Source: Alphaproteobacteria bacterium (lineage in GTDB: Bacteria; Pseudomonadota; Alphaproteobacteria; CACIAM-22H2). From it: a stretch of 7,660 nucleotides of DNA. The stretch lies in contig CANMWW010000091.1 in assembly GCA_947500965.1 (NCBI GenBank), positions 1 to 7,660 of the forward strand, in the 5' to 3' direction. A program made the position numbers and the translations under genes. Within the stretch, counting starts at the first letter, position 1. Each line of letters opens with the position of its first letter. Positions 1 to 5,564 of this stretch are shown here, piece by piece. The notes under the pieces are model-generated. The model saw nothing but the letters and a program-made list of their open reading frames with translations. It did not search any database and was not told where the DNA came from.

Positions 1-1132
1 GGTTCACCTCGGCGGCGAGCCGCGCGATCTCCTCGATGCCGTCCTCGGCGAAGTCGAGCGCCACGTCCTCGGTCTTCAGCAGCGCCTGGTACTGGCGCAG
101 CAGGCTGTTCTCGGGTTCCGTGAGGATGCGCACGAAGTCCTCGCGCTCCAGGCCCTTGAGCTCGACCCGGATCGGCAGGCGGCCTTGCAGCTCCGGGAGG
201 AGGTCGGAGGGCTTGGCAAGGTGGAAGGCGCCGGAGGCGATGAACAGCACGTGGTCGGTCTTCACCGGCCCGTGCTTGGTCGCCACGGTCGTGCCCTCGA
301 TGAGCGGCAGCAGGTCGCGCTGCACGCCCTCGCGGCTGACATCGGCGCCCGAGCGGCCCTCGCGCGCGCTGATCTTGTCGATCTCGTCGATGAAGACGAT
401 GCCGTTCTGCTCCACCGCGGCCTTCGCCTCGCGCAGCACGCGCTCCTGGTCGAGCAGCTTGTCGGATTCCTCGCCGATCAGGATGTCGTGGCTCTCGCGC
501 ACGCTCATGCGGCGCGGCCGCGACCTGCCGCCGAAGGCCTTGCCGAGCATCTCGCCGAGGTTGATGACGCCCATCTGCGCGCCGGGCATGCCGGGCATGT
601 CCATCTGCGGCACCTGGAGGCCGCCGCCATCCTGCAGCTGGACCTCGATCTCGCGCTGGTCGAGCGCGCCCTCGCGCAGCATGCGACGGAACTTCTGGCG
701 CGTCTCCGACGAGGCGTTCTCGCCGACCAGCGCGTCGAGCACGCGCTCCTCGGCGGCGAGCTCGGCGCGCGCGCGCACGTCCTTGCGCAGCCGCTCGCGC
801 GTCATCCCGATCGCGACCTCGAGCAGGTCGCGCGCGATCGACTCGACGTCGCGCCCGACATAGCCCACCTCGGTGAACTTGGTCGCCTCGACCTTCAGGA
901 AGGGTGCCTGGGCGAGGCGCGCGAGGCGCCGCGCGATCTCGGTCTTGCCGCAGCCCGTCGGCCCGATCATCAGGATGTTCTTGGGCAGCACCTCCTCGCG
1001 CAGCTCGGGCGACAGCTGAAGGCGGCGCCAGCGGTTGCGCAGGGCGATCGCGACGGCCCGCTTGGCGGCGTTCTGGCCGACGATGAAGCGGTCGAGCTCG
1101 GAGACGATCTCGCGCGGGGAGAAGCTGGTCAT
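1..1132 (-). CDS. hslU: ATP-dependent protease ATPase subunit HslU (ClpY), 3' end outside window
   Basis: HslU is the cytoplasmic AAA+ unfoldase that caps HslV, unfolding substrates and feeding them into the peptidase chamber. The 377 residues present begin with MTSFSPREIVSELDRFIVGQ, a typical HslU N-terminus. Walker A (GPTGCGKT) is at residues 57-64, and the pore loop GYVG is at about 90-93. The variable intermediate domain, rich in Met, Gly and Pro, spans about 110-235. Walker B (IVFIDEID) is at about 245-252. The segment PELQGRLPIRVEL near 313-325 carries the arginine-finger region (R318, aligning with E. coli R325). Family length is about 435-445 residues, so roughly 60 C-terminal residues, including the tail that docks into HslV, lie beyond the left edge. 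The ATG at 1132-1130 gives the canonical N-terminus; the ribosome-binding site is weak (GGGA). The partner hslV lies upstream on the same strand but is separated by an opposing gene, so hslU appears to use its own promoter (1181-1209). Confidence 0.97.
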   Translation of the reverse strand, partial: MTSFSPREIVSELDRFIVGQNAAKRAVAIALRNRWRRLQLSPELREEVLPKNILMIGPTGCGKTEIARRLARLAQAPFLKVEATKFTEVGYVGRDVESIARDLLEVAIGMTRERLRKDVRARAELAAEERVLDALVGENASSETRQKFRRMLREGALDQREIEVQLQDGGGLQVPQMDMPGMPGAQMGVINLGEMLGKAFGGRSRPRRMSVRESHDILIGEESDKLLDQERVLREAKAAVEQNGIVFIDEIDKISAREGRSGADVSREGVQRDLLPLIEGTTVATKHGPVKTDHVLFIASGAFHLAKPSDLLPELQGRLPIRVELKGLEREDFVRILTEPENSLLRQYQALLKTEDVALDFAEDGIEEIARLAAEVN

Positions 1133-1177
1133 CTTGGGATCCCGGATGGACGTGCCCCGCGCCACGCGGCGGGTCTT

Positions 1178-1213
1178 CGCATGTAGGCCCCGCGCGCGGG
1201 GCGATCAAGCGCG
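1178..1213 (-). promoter_or_regulatory. Putative RpoH (heat-shock) promoter of hslU
   Basis: Read on the minus strand, CTTG (1209-1206) is followed after 18 bases by CCTACAT (1187-1181) and then GCG. This fits the alphaproteobacterial heat-shock consensus CTTG-N17/18-CYTATNTNNG with one mismatch. As a housekeeping reading it is TTGATC, a 16-base spacer, then CTACAT. The predicted transcript would start near 1173, leaving about 40 bases before the hslU ATG. The -35 region lies in a 14-bp sequence (1200-1213) repeated identically at the equivalent place upstream of hslV. The transcription start is inferred. Confidence 0.55.
1187..1202. repeat. Exact 16-bp palindrome filling the hslU promoter spacer
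   Basis: GCCCCGCGCGCGGGGC is its own reverse complement. It occupies exactly the 16 bases between the inferred -10 (CTACAT) and -35 (TTGATC) hexamers of the hslU promoter. It could be an operator or a cruciform-prone element, or a chance product of GC-rich composition. The hslV promoter spacer is not palindromic. Confidence 0.5.
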
Positions 1214-1244
1214 AAGCCCCTTCCGCCGCGGCGTCCCGGGGGCG

Positions 1245-1250
1245 CTAGAG
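1245..1250 (+). promoter_or_regulatory. Possible -10 element for the GNAT gene
   Basis: CTAGAG in the context GCGCTAGAGTGC resembles the GCTANAWC type of -10 used by alphaproteobacterial housekeeping sigma factors. It lies 27 bases before the chosen ATG and just ahead of the ribosome-binding site. The only -35 candidate is the poor TTCCGC at 1221-1226, with an 18-base spacer. The call rests on one hexamer and its placement. Confidence 0.25.
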
Positions 1251-1277
1251 TGCGCCCGCCCGCAGGAGGGGATGGGA

Positions 1278-1769
1278 ATGGACGGAATCGCGTATGGCGG
1301 CTGGCGACCAGGCGCGATCGCGCAGGCGCTGGCCCTGCACATGGACTACTACGCGCCGAACTGGGGCTTCGGCCTGCAGTTCGAGAGCAAGCTCGCCTTC
1401 GAGATGGGCGAGTTCCACGGCCGCTTCGACGCGTCGCGCGACCTGTTCCTCGGCGCCTGGGCGCCCGATGGCGCGCTCGTCGCCACGATCTCCGTCGACG
1501 GCAGGGACGCGGGCGGCGAGGGCGCGCACCTGCGCTGGTTCGTGGCGTCGGCGCGCGTGCGCGGCAAGGGGGTCGGCGGCGAACTCATGCGCCGCGTCGA
1601 CGCCTTCCTCGAGGCGAGCGGCCATCGACGGTCCTACCTGACGACCTTCGCCGGTCTGGATGCCGCGCGCGCCCTCTACGGCCGCCACGGCTACGTGCTG
1701 GTGGCGGAGGAGAAGGCGGATCCGTGGTCGGGAACGGTCGGGTTGCAGCGCTTCGAGCGGAGGCACTGA
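1278..1769 (+). CDS. GNAT family N-acetyltransferase
   Basis: This is a 163-residue cytoplasmic acetyltransferase that would move an acetyl group from acetyl-CoA to an unknown amine. The acetyl-CoA loop is RGKGVGG at residues 95-101, after the beta-strand AHLRWFVAS (83-91). TTFAGLDAARALYGRHGY (122-139) is the beta-5/alpha-4 region with the candidate general-acid tyrosine Y134. The run MDYYAPNWGFGLQFESK and the HLRWF strand resemble the acetyltransferase half of MarR-GNAT fusion proteins, but no helix-turn-helix domain is present. AGGAGG at 1264-1269 lies 8 bases before ATG 1278 but only 2 bases before the in-frame ATG 1272, so 1278 is preferred. The gene sits between hslU and hslV on the opposite strand: divergent from hslU (145 bp) and convergent with hslV (10 bp between ends). 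A link to the protease is suggested only by position. Confidence 0.88.
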   Translation: MDGIAYGGWRPGAIAQALALHMDYYAPNWGFGLQFESKLAFEMGEFHGRFDASRDLFLGAWAPDGALVATISVDGRDAGGEGAHLRWFVASARVRGKGVGGELMRRVDAFLEASGHRRSYLTTFAGLDAARALYGRHGYVLVAEEKADPWSGTVGLQRFERRH

Positions 1770-1779
1770 GCGCGCGGCG

Positions 1780-2334
1780 TCAGCCGATCTCCTCGATGAC
1801 GACGTTGGTGTTCGTGTAGACGCAGATGTCGGCGGCGATGCGCATCGCGCGCTCCGCGATCTCGCGCGCGGACAGCCCGTCGACGCCGGCGAGCGCGCGC
1901 GCCGCGGCGAGCGCATAGCTGCCGCCCGAGCCGATCCCGACCAGCCCGTCCTCGGGCTCGAGGACGTCGCCCGTGCCGGTCAGGACGAGGGAGACCTCGC
2001 GGTCGGCGACCGCCATCATCGCCTCGAGGCGGCGCAGGTAGCGGTCGGTGCGCCAGTCCTTGGCGAGCTCGACGCAGGCGCGGGCGAGCTGGCCCGGATG
2101 CTGCTCCAGCTTCGCCTCAAGCCGCTCGAACAGGGTGAAGGCGTCGGCCGTGGCGCCGGCGAAGCCCGCGAGGATCGCGCCGCCGCCCAGCCGGCGCACC
2201 TTGCGCGCATTGGCCTTGATCACCGTGGCGCCGAGGCTGACCTGGCCGTCGCCCGCGATCACGACCTTGCCGCCCCGGCGGACGGACAGGATCGTGGTGC
2301 CGTGCCAGAGCCTGGCGCTGGAATCGTCCGTCAT
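1780..2334 (-). CDS. hslV: ATP-dependent protease proteolytic subunit HslV (ClpQ)
   Basis: HslV is the threonine peptidase of the HslUV complex, related to the proteasome beta subunit; it forms a double hexameric ring in the cytoplasm. The protein has 184 residues. A 12-residue propeptide ending LWHG precedes TTILSVRR, so T13 becomes the catalytic N-terminal threonine. Counted from it, D17 (GDGQVSLG), K33 (NARKVRRL) and S124 (GIGSGGSYA) fall at the expected active-site positions. The C-terminal GTGDVLEPEDGLVGIGSGG block is typical of the family. An in-frame ATG at 2367 was rejected because it overlaps the predicted -10 and would add an atypical N-terminus. The leader offers only GAGGGG, 10 bases before ATG, as a ribosome-binding site. 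The gene ends 10 bp from the convergent acetyltransferase, so read-through would be antisense to that gene before reaching hslU. Confidence 0.97.
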   Translation of the reverse strand: MTDDSSARLWHGTTILSVRRGGKVVIAGDGQVSLGATVIKANARKVRRLGGGAILAGFAGATADAFTLFERLEAKLEQHPGQLARACVELAKDWRTDRYLRRLEAMMAVADREVSLVLTGTGDVLEPEDGLVGIGSGGSYALAAARALAGVDGLSAREIAERAMRIAADICVYTNTNVVIEEIG

Positions 2335-2348
2335 CGCGCGAAAACCCC
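2332..2348 (-). repeat. 17-bp repeat copy A, at the hslV start codon
   Basis: The minus-strand sequence GGGGTTTTCGCGCGATG ends in the hslV start codon. An identical 17-mer lies at 5536-5552 on the plus strand, also ending in an ATG, just before the ADC-like gene. This copy is embedded in the hslV leader and may serve in translation initiation (part of the GAGGGG site). Confidence 0.7.
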
Positions 2349-2362
2349 TCGGGGAAGGAAGG

Positions 2363-2398
2363 ACCACCTAGGCATCTCCCGCGCGGCGATCAAGCGCG
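2363..2398 (-). promoter_or_regulatory. Putative RpoH (heat-shock) promoter of hslV
   Basis: On the minus strand, CTTG (2394-2391), 18 bases, then CCTAGGT (2372-2366) fits the core of the alphaproteobacterial heat-shock consensus CTTG-N17/18-CYTATNT, with one mismatch in the -10 (the trailing G is absent). Spacing and the -35 region match the hslU promoter, including an identical 14-bp block (2385-2398). The predicted transcript start near 2358 leaves a leader of about 24 bases. Confidence 0.55.
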
Positions 2399-2440
2399 GC
2401 GCGGCTTGCCGGGGCGCGATCCTGCCACATGTCGGAGCAC

Positions 2441-2459
2441 GCCGGGGGATTGCCCCGGC
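2441..2459 (+). promoter_or_regulatory. Leader hairpin upstream of the superoxide dismutase gene
   Basis: GCCGGGG (2441-2447) pairs perfectly with CCCCGGC (2453-2459) around a 5-base loop. It ends 9 bases before the ribosome-binding site AGGGAGG of the dismutase gene, so it is a candidate 5' UTR structure. A function is inferred only from position; GC-rich leaders form such stems by chance fairly often. Confidence 0.4.
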
Positions 2460-2480
2460 CAATGGATCAGGGAGGTCCCC

Positions 2481-3173
2481 ATGCCGTCAGGTCTTCGCGC
2501 CCTCGCCGGGGCGCTCGCGCTCGCCCTTGCCGCCATCCCGGGGGCGGCGCTCGCGCAGTTCGCGCTGCCGCCGCTGCCCTATGCCGCCGGCGCGCTGGAG
2601 CCGCACATCGACACGATGACGATGGAGATCCACCACGGTCGCCACCACCAGGCCTTCATCACCGCGCTGAACGCGCAGGCGAAGGACAACCCCGCGCTCA
2701 GGCCCGACGCGGTCGAGGCGACGCTGCGCGAGATCTCGAAGCACCCGGTGGCCGCGCGCAACGCGCTGGGTGGGCACTACAACCATTCCCTGTTCTGGGA
2801 GGTGATGGCGCCGGCCAGCCAGTCGGGCAGGCCCTCGGCCGCCCTCGCCGCCGCGATCGACGCGGCCTTCGGCTCCTTCGACGAGATGAAGAAGCGCTTC
2901 GACCAGGCCGCGCTCACCCGCTTCGGATCGGGCTGGGCGTGGCTCGTGGTCACGGCGGACCGCAAGCTCGCGATCACCTCGACGGCCAACCAGGACAACC
3001 CGCTGATGGATGTCGCGGGGATCGAGCGCGGCACGCCGGTGCTCGGCCTCGATGTCTGGGAGCATGCCTACTACCTCAAGTACCAGAACCGCCGCGCCGA
3101 CTACGTCACGACCTGGTGGAACGTCGTGAACTGGGCCGAGGTCAGCCGCCGCCACGAAGCCGCGATGCGCTGA
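2481..3173 (+). CDS. Exported superoxide dismutase, Fe/Mn family, Mn-type residues
   Basis: The enzyme converts superoxide to oxygen and hydrogen peroxide. The 230-residue precursor starts with a Sec-type signal peptide (MPSGLRALAG, then an Ala/Leu-rich core) and a likely cleavage site ALA|QF after residue 25, so the mature enzyme should act in the periplasm. The mature part is full length for the family. Metal ligands are H51 (EIHHGRHH), H102 (NHSLFW), D191 and H195 (DVWEHAYY). GGHYNHSLFW and the second-sphere Gln in STANQDNPLM (Q171) are the Mn-type pattern; Fe enzymes have AAQxWNH and a different C-terminal motif. It is therefore sodA-like, although cambialistic use of metal cannot be excluded. 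AGGGAGG at 2469-2475 supports ATG 2481; ATGs further upstream lack such a site and would mask the signal peptide. A cupin gene follows 71 bp downstream on the same strand. Confidence 0.95.
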   Translation: MPSGLRALAGALALALAAIPGAALAQFALPPLPYAAGALEPHIDTMTMEIHHGRHHQAFITALNAQAKDNPALRPDAVEATLREISKHPVAARNALGGHYNHSLFWEVMAPASQSGRPSAALAAAIDAAFGSFDEMKKRFDQAALTRFGSGWAWLVVTADRKLAITSTANQDNPLMDVAGIERGTPVLGLDVWEHAYYLKYQNRRADYVTTWWNVVNWAEVSRRHEAAMR

Positions 3174-3189
3174 ACGCCGCCGCTTGATC

Positions 3190-3231
3190 CCCGGGCGCGC
3201 GCGGTCCATCGTCGCCGCGCGCGGACCCGGG
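3190..3231 (+). promoter_or_regulatory. Strong 15-bp hairpin between the dismutase and cupin genes
   Basis: Bases 3190-3204 pair with 3215-3223 and 3226-3231. The result is a 15-bp, almost entirely G-C stem with a 10-base loop (3205-3214) and a 2-base bulge (3224-3225). No T-run follows, so it is not a classical intrinsic terminator. Its right arm ends at the purine-rich ribosome-binding region of the cupin gene (GAGGG 3231-3235, GGAGG 3237-3241). It could stabilise the 3' end of the dismutase transcript, attenuate transcription, or affect cupin translation. Confidence 0.55.
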
Positions 3232-3244
3232 AGGGCGGAGGCAC

Positions 3245-3808
3245 ATGGCGGCATTCGACATCGATCGCTTCGTCGAGGATTGCAGGCAGGCGGTCGCCCA
3301 GGACCCGAGCCACAAGGCGGTGCGCGAGGTCGTGGCGCGCGCCGTCCGCGATCCCGCGGCCGTCCTCGCCGGACTGGGCGAGCCGACCCGCGCGGGCGTG
3401 CAGCGGATTCATCGCTCCCCGACGCTGACGATCCTCAACCTCGTCTGGGGCCCGATGATGACGCTGATGCCGCACAACCATCGCATGTGGGCGGTGATCG
3501 GCATCTACACGGGGCGCGAGGACAACATCTTCTGGCGCCGCATCGAGGGCGACCCCAATGGCCGCATCGAGGCCGCTGGCGCGCATGCGCTCTCGGTCGG
3601 GGACTGCGTGCCGCTCGGCCGCGACATCGTCCACTCCGTCACCAACCCGATCCCGCGGCTGACCGCGGCGCTGCATGTCTATGGCGGCGACTTCTTCGCC
3701 GACGGGCGCAGCGAGTGGGACGCGGAGACGCTGCGCGAGAAGCCCTACGACGTCGAGAAGAACATGCGCCTCTTCGAGGAATCGAACGCGCGCGTCGCCG
3801 CGGGCTGA
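3245..3808 (+). CDS. Cupin-fold protein of the cysteine dioxygenase-like (3-His) type
   Basis: This is a 187-residue predicted cytoplasmic iron-dependent cupin. The first cupin motif is MPHNHRMWAVIG, with H77 and H79 and no glutamate after them. The second is PLGRDIVHSVTNP, with H130 and N134. Three histidines without the usual glutamate are the metal site of thiol dioxygenases. The following LHVYGGDF (H144, Y146) matches the conserved His-Tyr pair of cysteine dioxygenase. The position of the crosslinking cysteine of mammalian cysteine dioxygenase holds V84, and the serine of the Ser-His-Tyr triad is Ala (A142). It resembles the 'predicted metal-dependent enzyme of the double-stranded beta-helix superfamily' group (COG5553-like, from memory). 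The thiol substrate is unknown; cysteine, 3-mercaptopropionate or another small acid are possible. GGAGG at 3237-3241 supports ATG 3245. It may be co-transcribed with the dismutase gene, though a strong hairpin lies between them. Confidence 0.8.
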   Translation: MAAFDIDRFVEDCRQAVAQDPSHKAVREVVARAVRDPAAVLAGLGEPTRAGVQRIHRSPTLTILNLVWGPMMTLMPHNHRMWAVIGIYTGREDNIFWRRIEGDPNGRIEAAGAHALSVGDCVPLGRDIVHSVTNPIPRLTAALHVYGGDFFADGRSEWDAETLREKPYDVEKNMRLFEESNARVAAG

Positions 3809-3815
3809 GCCGCTG

Positions 3816-3839
3816 GCGCGGCCCGGCCCGCGGCCGCGC
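3816..3839. terminator. Hairpin between convergent genes, possible bidirectional terminator
   Basis: GCGCGGCC (3816-3823) pairs perfectly with GGCCGCGC (3832-3839) around an 8-base loop. It lies between the stop of the cupin gene (3806-3808) and the stop of the substrate-binding-protein gene (3845-3843), which face each other. There is no T-tract on either side, so it may act with Rho or only as an RNA 3'-end stabiliser. Confidence 0.45.
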
Positions 3840-3842
3840 GCC

Positions 3843-5447
3843 TCACTTCTTCTCGATGTTCCACATCGGCGGCAGCGAGGGCGTGGTGATCACGCCCGAC
3901 AGCCGGTCGGAGCGGTAGGCGACCGGGTTCCGCCACTGGCTGAAGTGGATGTAGGGCACGAGCTCGTAGGCCTTGCGCGAGATCTCCGCGGCGATGCGCT
4001 TGCGCGCGGCGAGGTCGGGCGCGAAGGCCCAGCTGGCGCGCAGTGCCTCGTAGTCCTTGTCGCACGGCCATCCGAACCATGCCCTCTCGCAGCCCATCGA
4101 CAGCGCCGTGTGCGTCACCGGCGTCGCGGAGTTCAGGACCGTGGTGCCGGTGATGAAGATGTTCCAGCCGCCCTGCGCCGGCGGCTCCTTCTTCGCGCGG
4201 CGCGTGACCACCGTGCCCCAGTCCATCGCCTGCACGTCGAGGTTCAGGAACTTCGCATCGCGCATCTGCTGGATGAGCACGAGGTTCGCGGGGTTGATGT
4301 ACTGGTGGTCCGTGGCGTGCAGGATCGTGATCTTCTCGCCCTTGTACCCGGCGGCGCGGAACAGCGCCTCGGCCTTGCGGAAGTCCTTCGGCGCGCGATA
4401 GGCCTCGCTGCCGGCATCGGTCTCCATCGCCACGCCGCAGCCGAAGAACGAGTAGCAGACGGTCTGCAGCTGCGGGTCGGCCGCGATGGTGTTCAGGAAG
4501 TCCGGCATGTGCACGACGTGCAGCATCGCCTGGCGCGCGCGCACGTCGTTGAAGGGCGGGTGCAGGTGGTTGAGCTGGATGATGCCGGCCGTGCCCATCG
4601 CCGGATGGGTTTCGAGCTTGACGCCGGGCGTGCGCGCCAGCATCGGCAGGAAGTCGGGCAGCGGGTTCTCCAGGAAGTCGATCTCGCCCGCGATGAGCGC
4701 GGCCTGCGCGGTCTGCGGGTCGGGCATCCACACGAACTCGACGCGGTCGACCTTGGCGACCTTGCCGCCCGCATGCCCCGAGGGCGGTTCCTTGCGCGGG
4801 ACGTAGTCGTTGAACCGGACATAGACCGTCTTGCTGCCCGGGACCCATTCATCGCGCTTGAAGGCGAAGGGGCCGGAGCCGACGGCCTCCTGGATCTGCT
4901 GGAACGGATCCACCAGCGCTTCCTTCTCGCGCATGATGAAGGGGACGCTGGTGCCGCTCTTGGCGAGCGTGTCGAGCAGGAGCCCGTATGGGGCCGACAG
5001 GTTCCACGCGAAGGTCCGCGCGTCGATCGCCTCGAGCCCCTGCGTCTGCGCGAAGAGCTCCCTGCCGGCGCCGTCGCGCTTGCCCCAGCGCTGCAGCGAG
5101 GCGATCACGTCGCGCGTCGTGACGGGGCTGCCGTCGTGGAAGCGCAGCCCCTCGCGCAGGGTGAAGCGGTAGGTGCGGCGATCCTCGCTCACGGTCCAGC
5201 TCTCGACCATCTGCGGCTTCGCCTCGAGCTTGTCGTCGCTCGAGAAGAGCGTGTCGTAGATCATCATGCCGTGGATGCCGGCGATGGTCTGCGTGGTCCA
5301 GAAGGGATCGAGCGTGCGGACATCCGCATGCATGACGACTTTCAGCGTCTTCTGCTGCTGCGCGGCGGCGGGCACCGGCGCCGCGAGGAGGCCGAGGGCG
5401 AGGGCGCAGCCGGGAAGGGCCGCGGCGATGGACGAGATCCTGGACAT
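3843..5447 (-). CDS. ABC transporter periplasmic substrate-binding protein, dipeptide/oligopeptide type (SBP_bac_5)
   Basis: This is a 534-residue exported solute receptor of the DppA/OppA/GsiB class, which captures peptides or other compounds for an ABC importer. A signal peptide (MSRISSIAAALPGCALALGL core) ends near AAAQ at residues 27-30. The mature part opens with the family-typical LKVVMHADVRTLDPFW. MMIYDTLFSS (61-70), the KPQMVESWTVSEDRRTYRFT segment (about 77-96) and LREGLRFHDGSPVTTRDVIA (97-116) form the signature region. The length is usual for the class. The minus-strand leader carries AGGGAG about 7 bases before ATG 5447-5445. No permease or ATPase gene adjoins it: the gene downstream faces it and the one upstream diverges, so it is an orphan here. 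Its ligand cannot be read from sequence. The divergent ADC-like and amidase genes suggest, weakly, an amide or carbamoyl compound or a peptide. Confidence 0.93.
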   Translation of the reverse strand: MSRISSIAAALPGCALALGLLAAPVPAAAQQQKTLKVVMHADVRTLDPFWTTQTIAGIHGMMIYDTLFSSDDKLEAKPQMVESWTVSEDRRTYRFTLREGLRFHDGSPVTTRDVIASLQRWGKRDGAGRELFAQTQGLEAIDARTFAWNLSAPYGLLLDTLAKSGTSVPFIMREKEALVDPFQQIQEAVGSGPFAFKRDEWVPGSKTVYVRFNDYVPRKEPPSGHAGGKVAKVDRVEFVWMPDPQTAQAALIAGEIDFLENPLPDFLPMLARTPGVKLETHPAMGTAGIIQLNHLHPPFNDVRARQAMLHVVHMPDFLNTIAADPQLQTVCYSFFGCGVAMETDAGSEAYRAPKDFRKAEALFRAAGYKGEKITILHATDHQYINPANLVLIQQMRDAKFLNLDVQAMDWGTVVTRRAKKEPPAQGGWNIFITGTTVLNSATPVTHTALSMGCERAWFGWPCDKDYEALRASWAFAPDLAARKRIAAEISRKAYELVPYIHFSQWRNPVAYRSDRLSGVITTPSLPPMWNIEKK

Positions 5448-5535
5448 TCTTGCTCCCTGTCGCTGGTCGTTTTCCCGAGCGTCCGACAGGCGCGCGACCG
5501 ACGCAAGGCCCGGATTGGCGGGCGGTTCCCTCGGC

Positions 5536-5552
5536 GGGGTTTTCGCGCGATG
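5536..5552 (+). repeat. 17-bp repeat copy B, in the leader of the ADC-like gene
   Basis: GGGGTTTTCGCGCGATG is identical to the sequence that ends in the hslV start codon (2348-2332, minus). Here the final ATG (5550-5552) opens a frame of only four codons rather than the downstream gene. Confidence 0.7.
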
Positions 5553-5564
5553 CTCGCGCCATGA
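5550..5564 (+). other. Possible four-codon leader ORF overlapping the next start codon
   Basis: ATG CTC GCG CCA TGA encodes Met-Leu-Ala-Pro. Its TGA (5562-5564) overlaps the ATG of the ADC-like gene (5561-5563) as ATGA, the classic arrangement for termination-reinitiation coupling. The downstream gene has no clear ribosome-binding site of its own, while the ATG at 5550 sits at the end of a sequence that precedes a known start at hslV. Translation of this peptide is hypothetical. Confidence 0.3.

Noticed and set aside
185..1186. Plus-strand open frames opposite hslU
   Set aside because: HslU motifs are continuous on the minus strand through this whole stretch, so the plus-strand frames are composition artefacts.
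2406..2431. Possible promoter TTGCCG ... GCCACATG upstream of the dismutase gene
   Set aside because: Both half-sites look reasonable, but the spacer between hexamers is only about 13 bases, too short for confident calling.
5404..5409. Possible lipobox (LPGC, Cys14) in the substrate-binding-protein signal region
   Set aside because: Proline is unusual at that lipobox position, and cleavage there would leave most of the hydrophobic core on the mature protein; the AAAQ site near residue 30 fits better.
5448..5560. Divergent promoters between the binding-protein and ADC-like genes
   Set aside because: TTGGCG (near 5516) on the plus strand and TTGCGT on the minus strand could be -35 elements, but no acceptable -10 was found at proper spacing for either.
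3675..5564. Long plus-strand open frame (629 codons) opposite the substrate-binding protein
   Set aside because: The minus strand encodes a full-length, family-consistent exported protein; the plus-strand frame has low-complexity Arg/Ala/Leu/Val/Gly composition and no motif.
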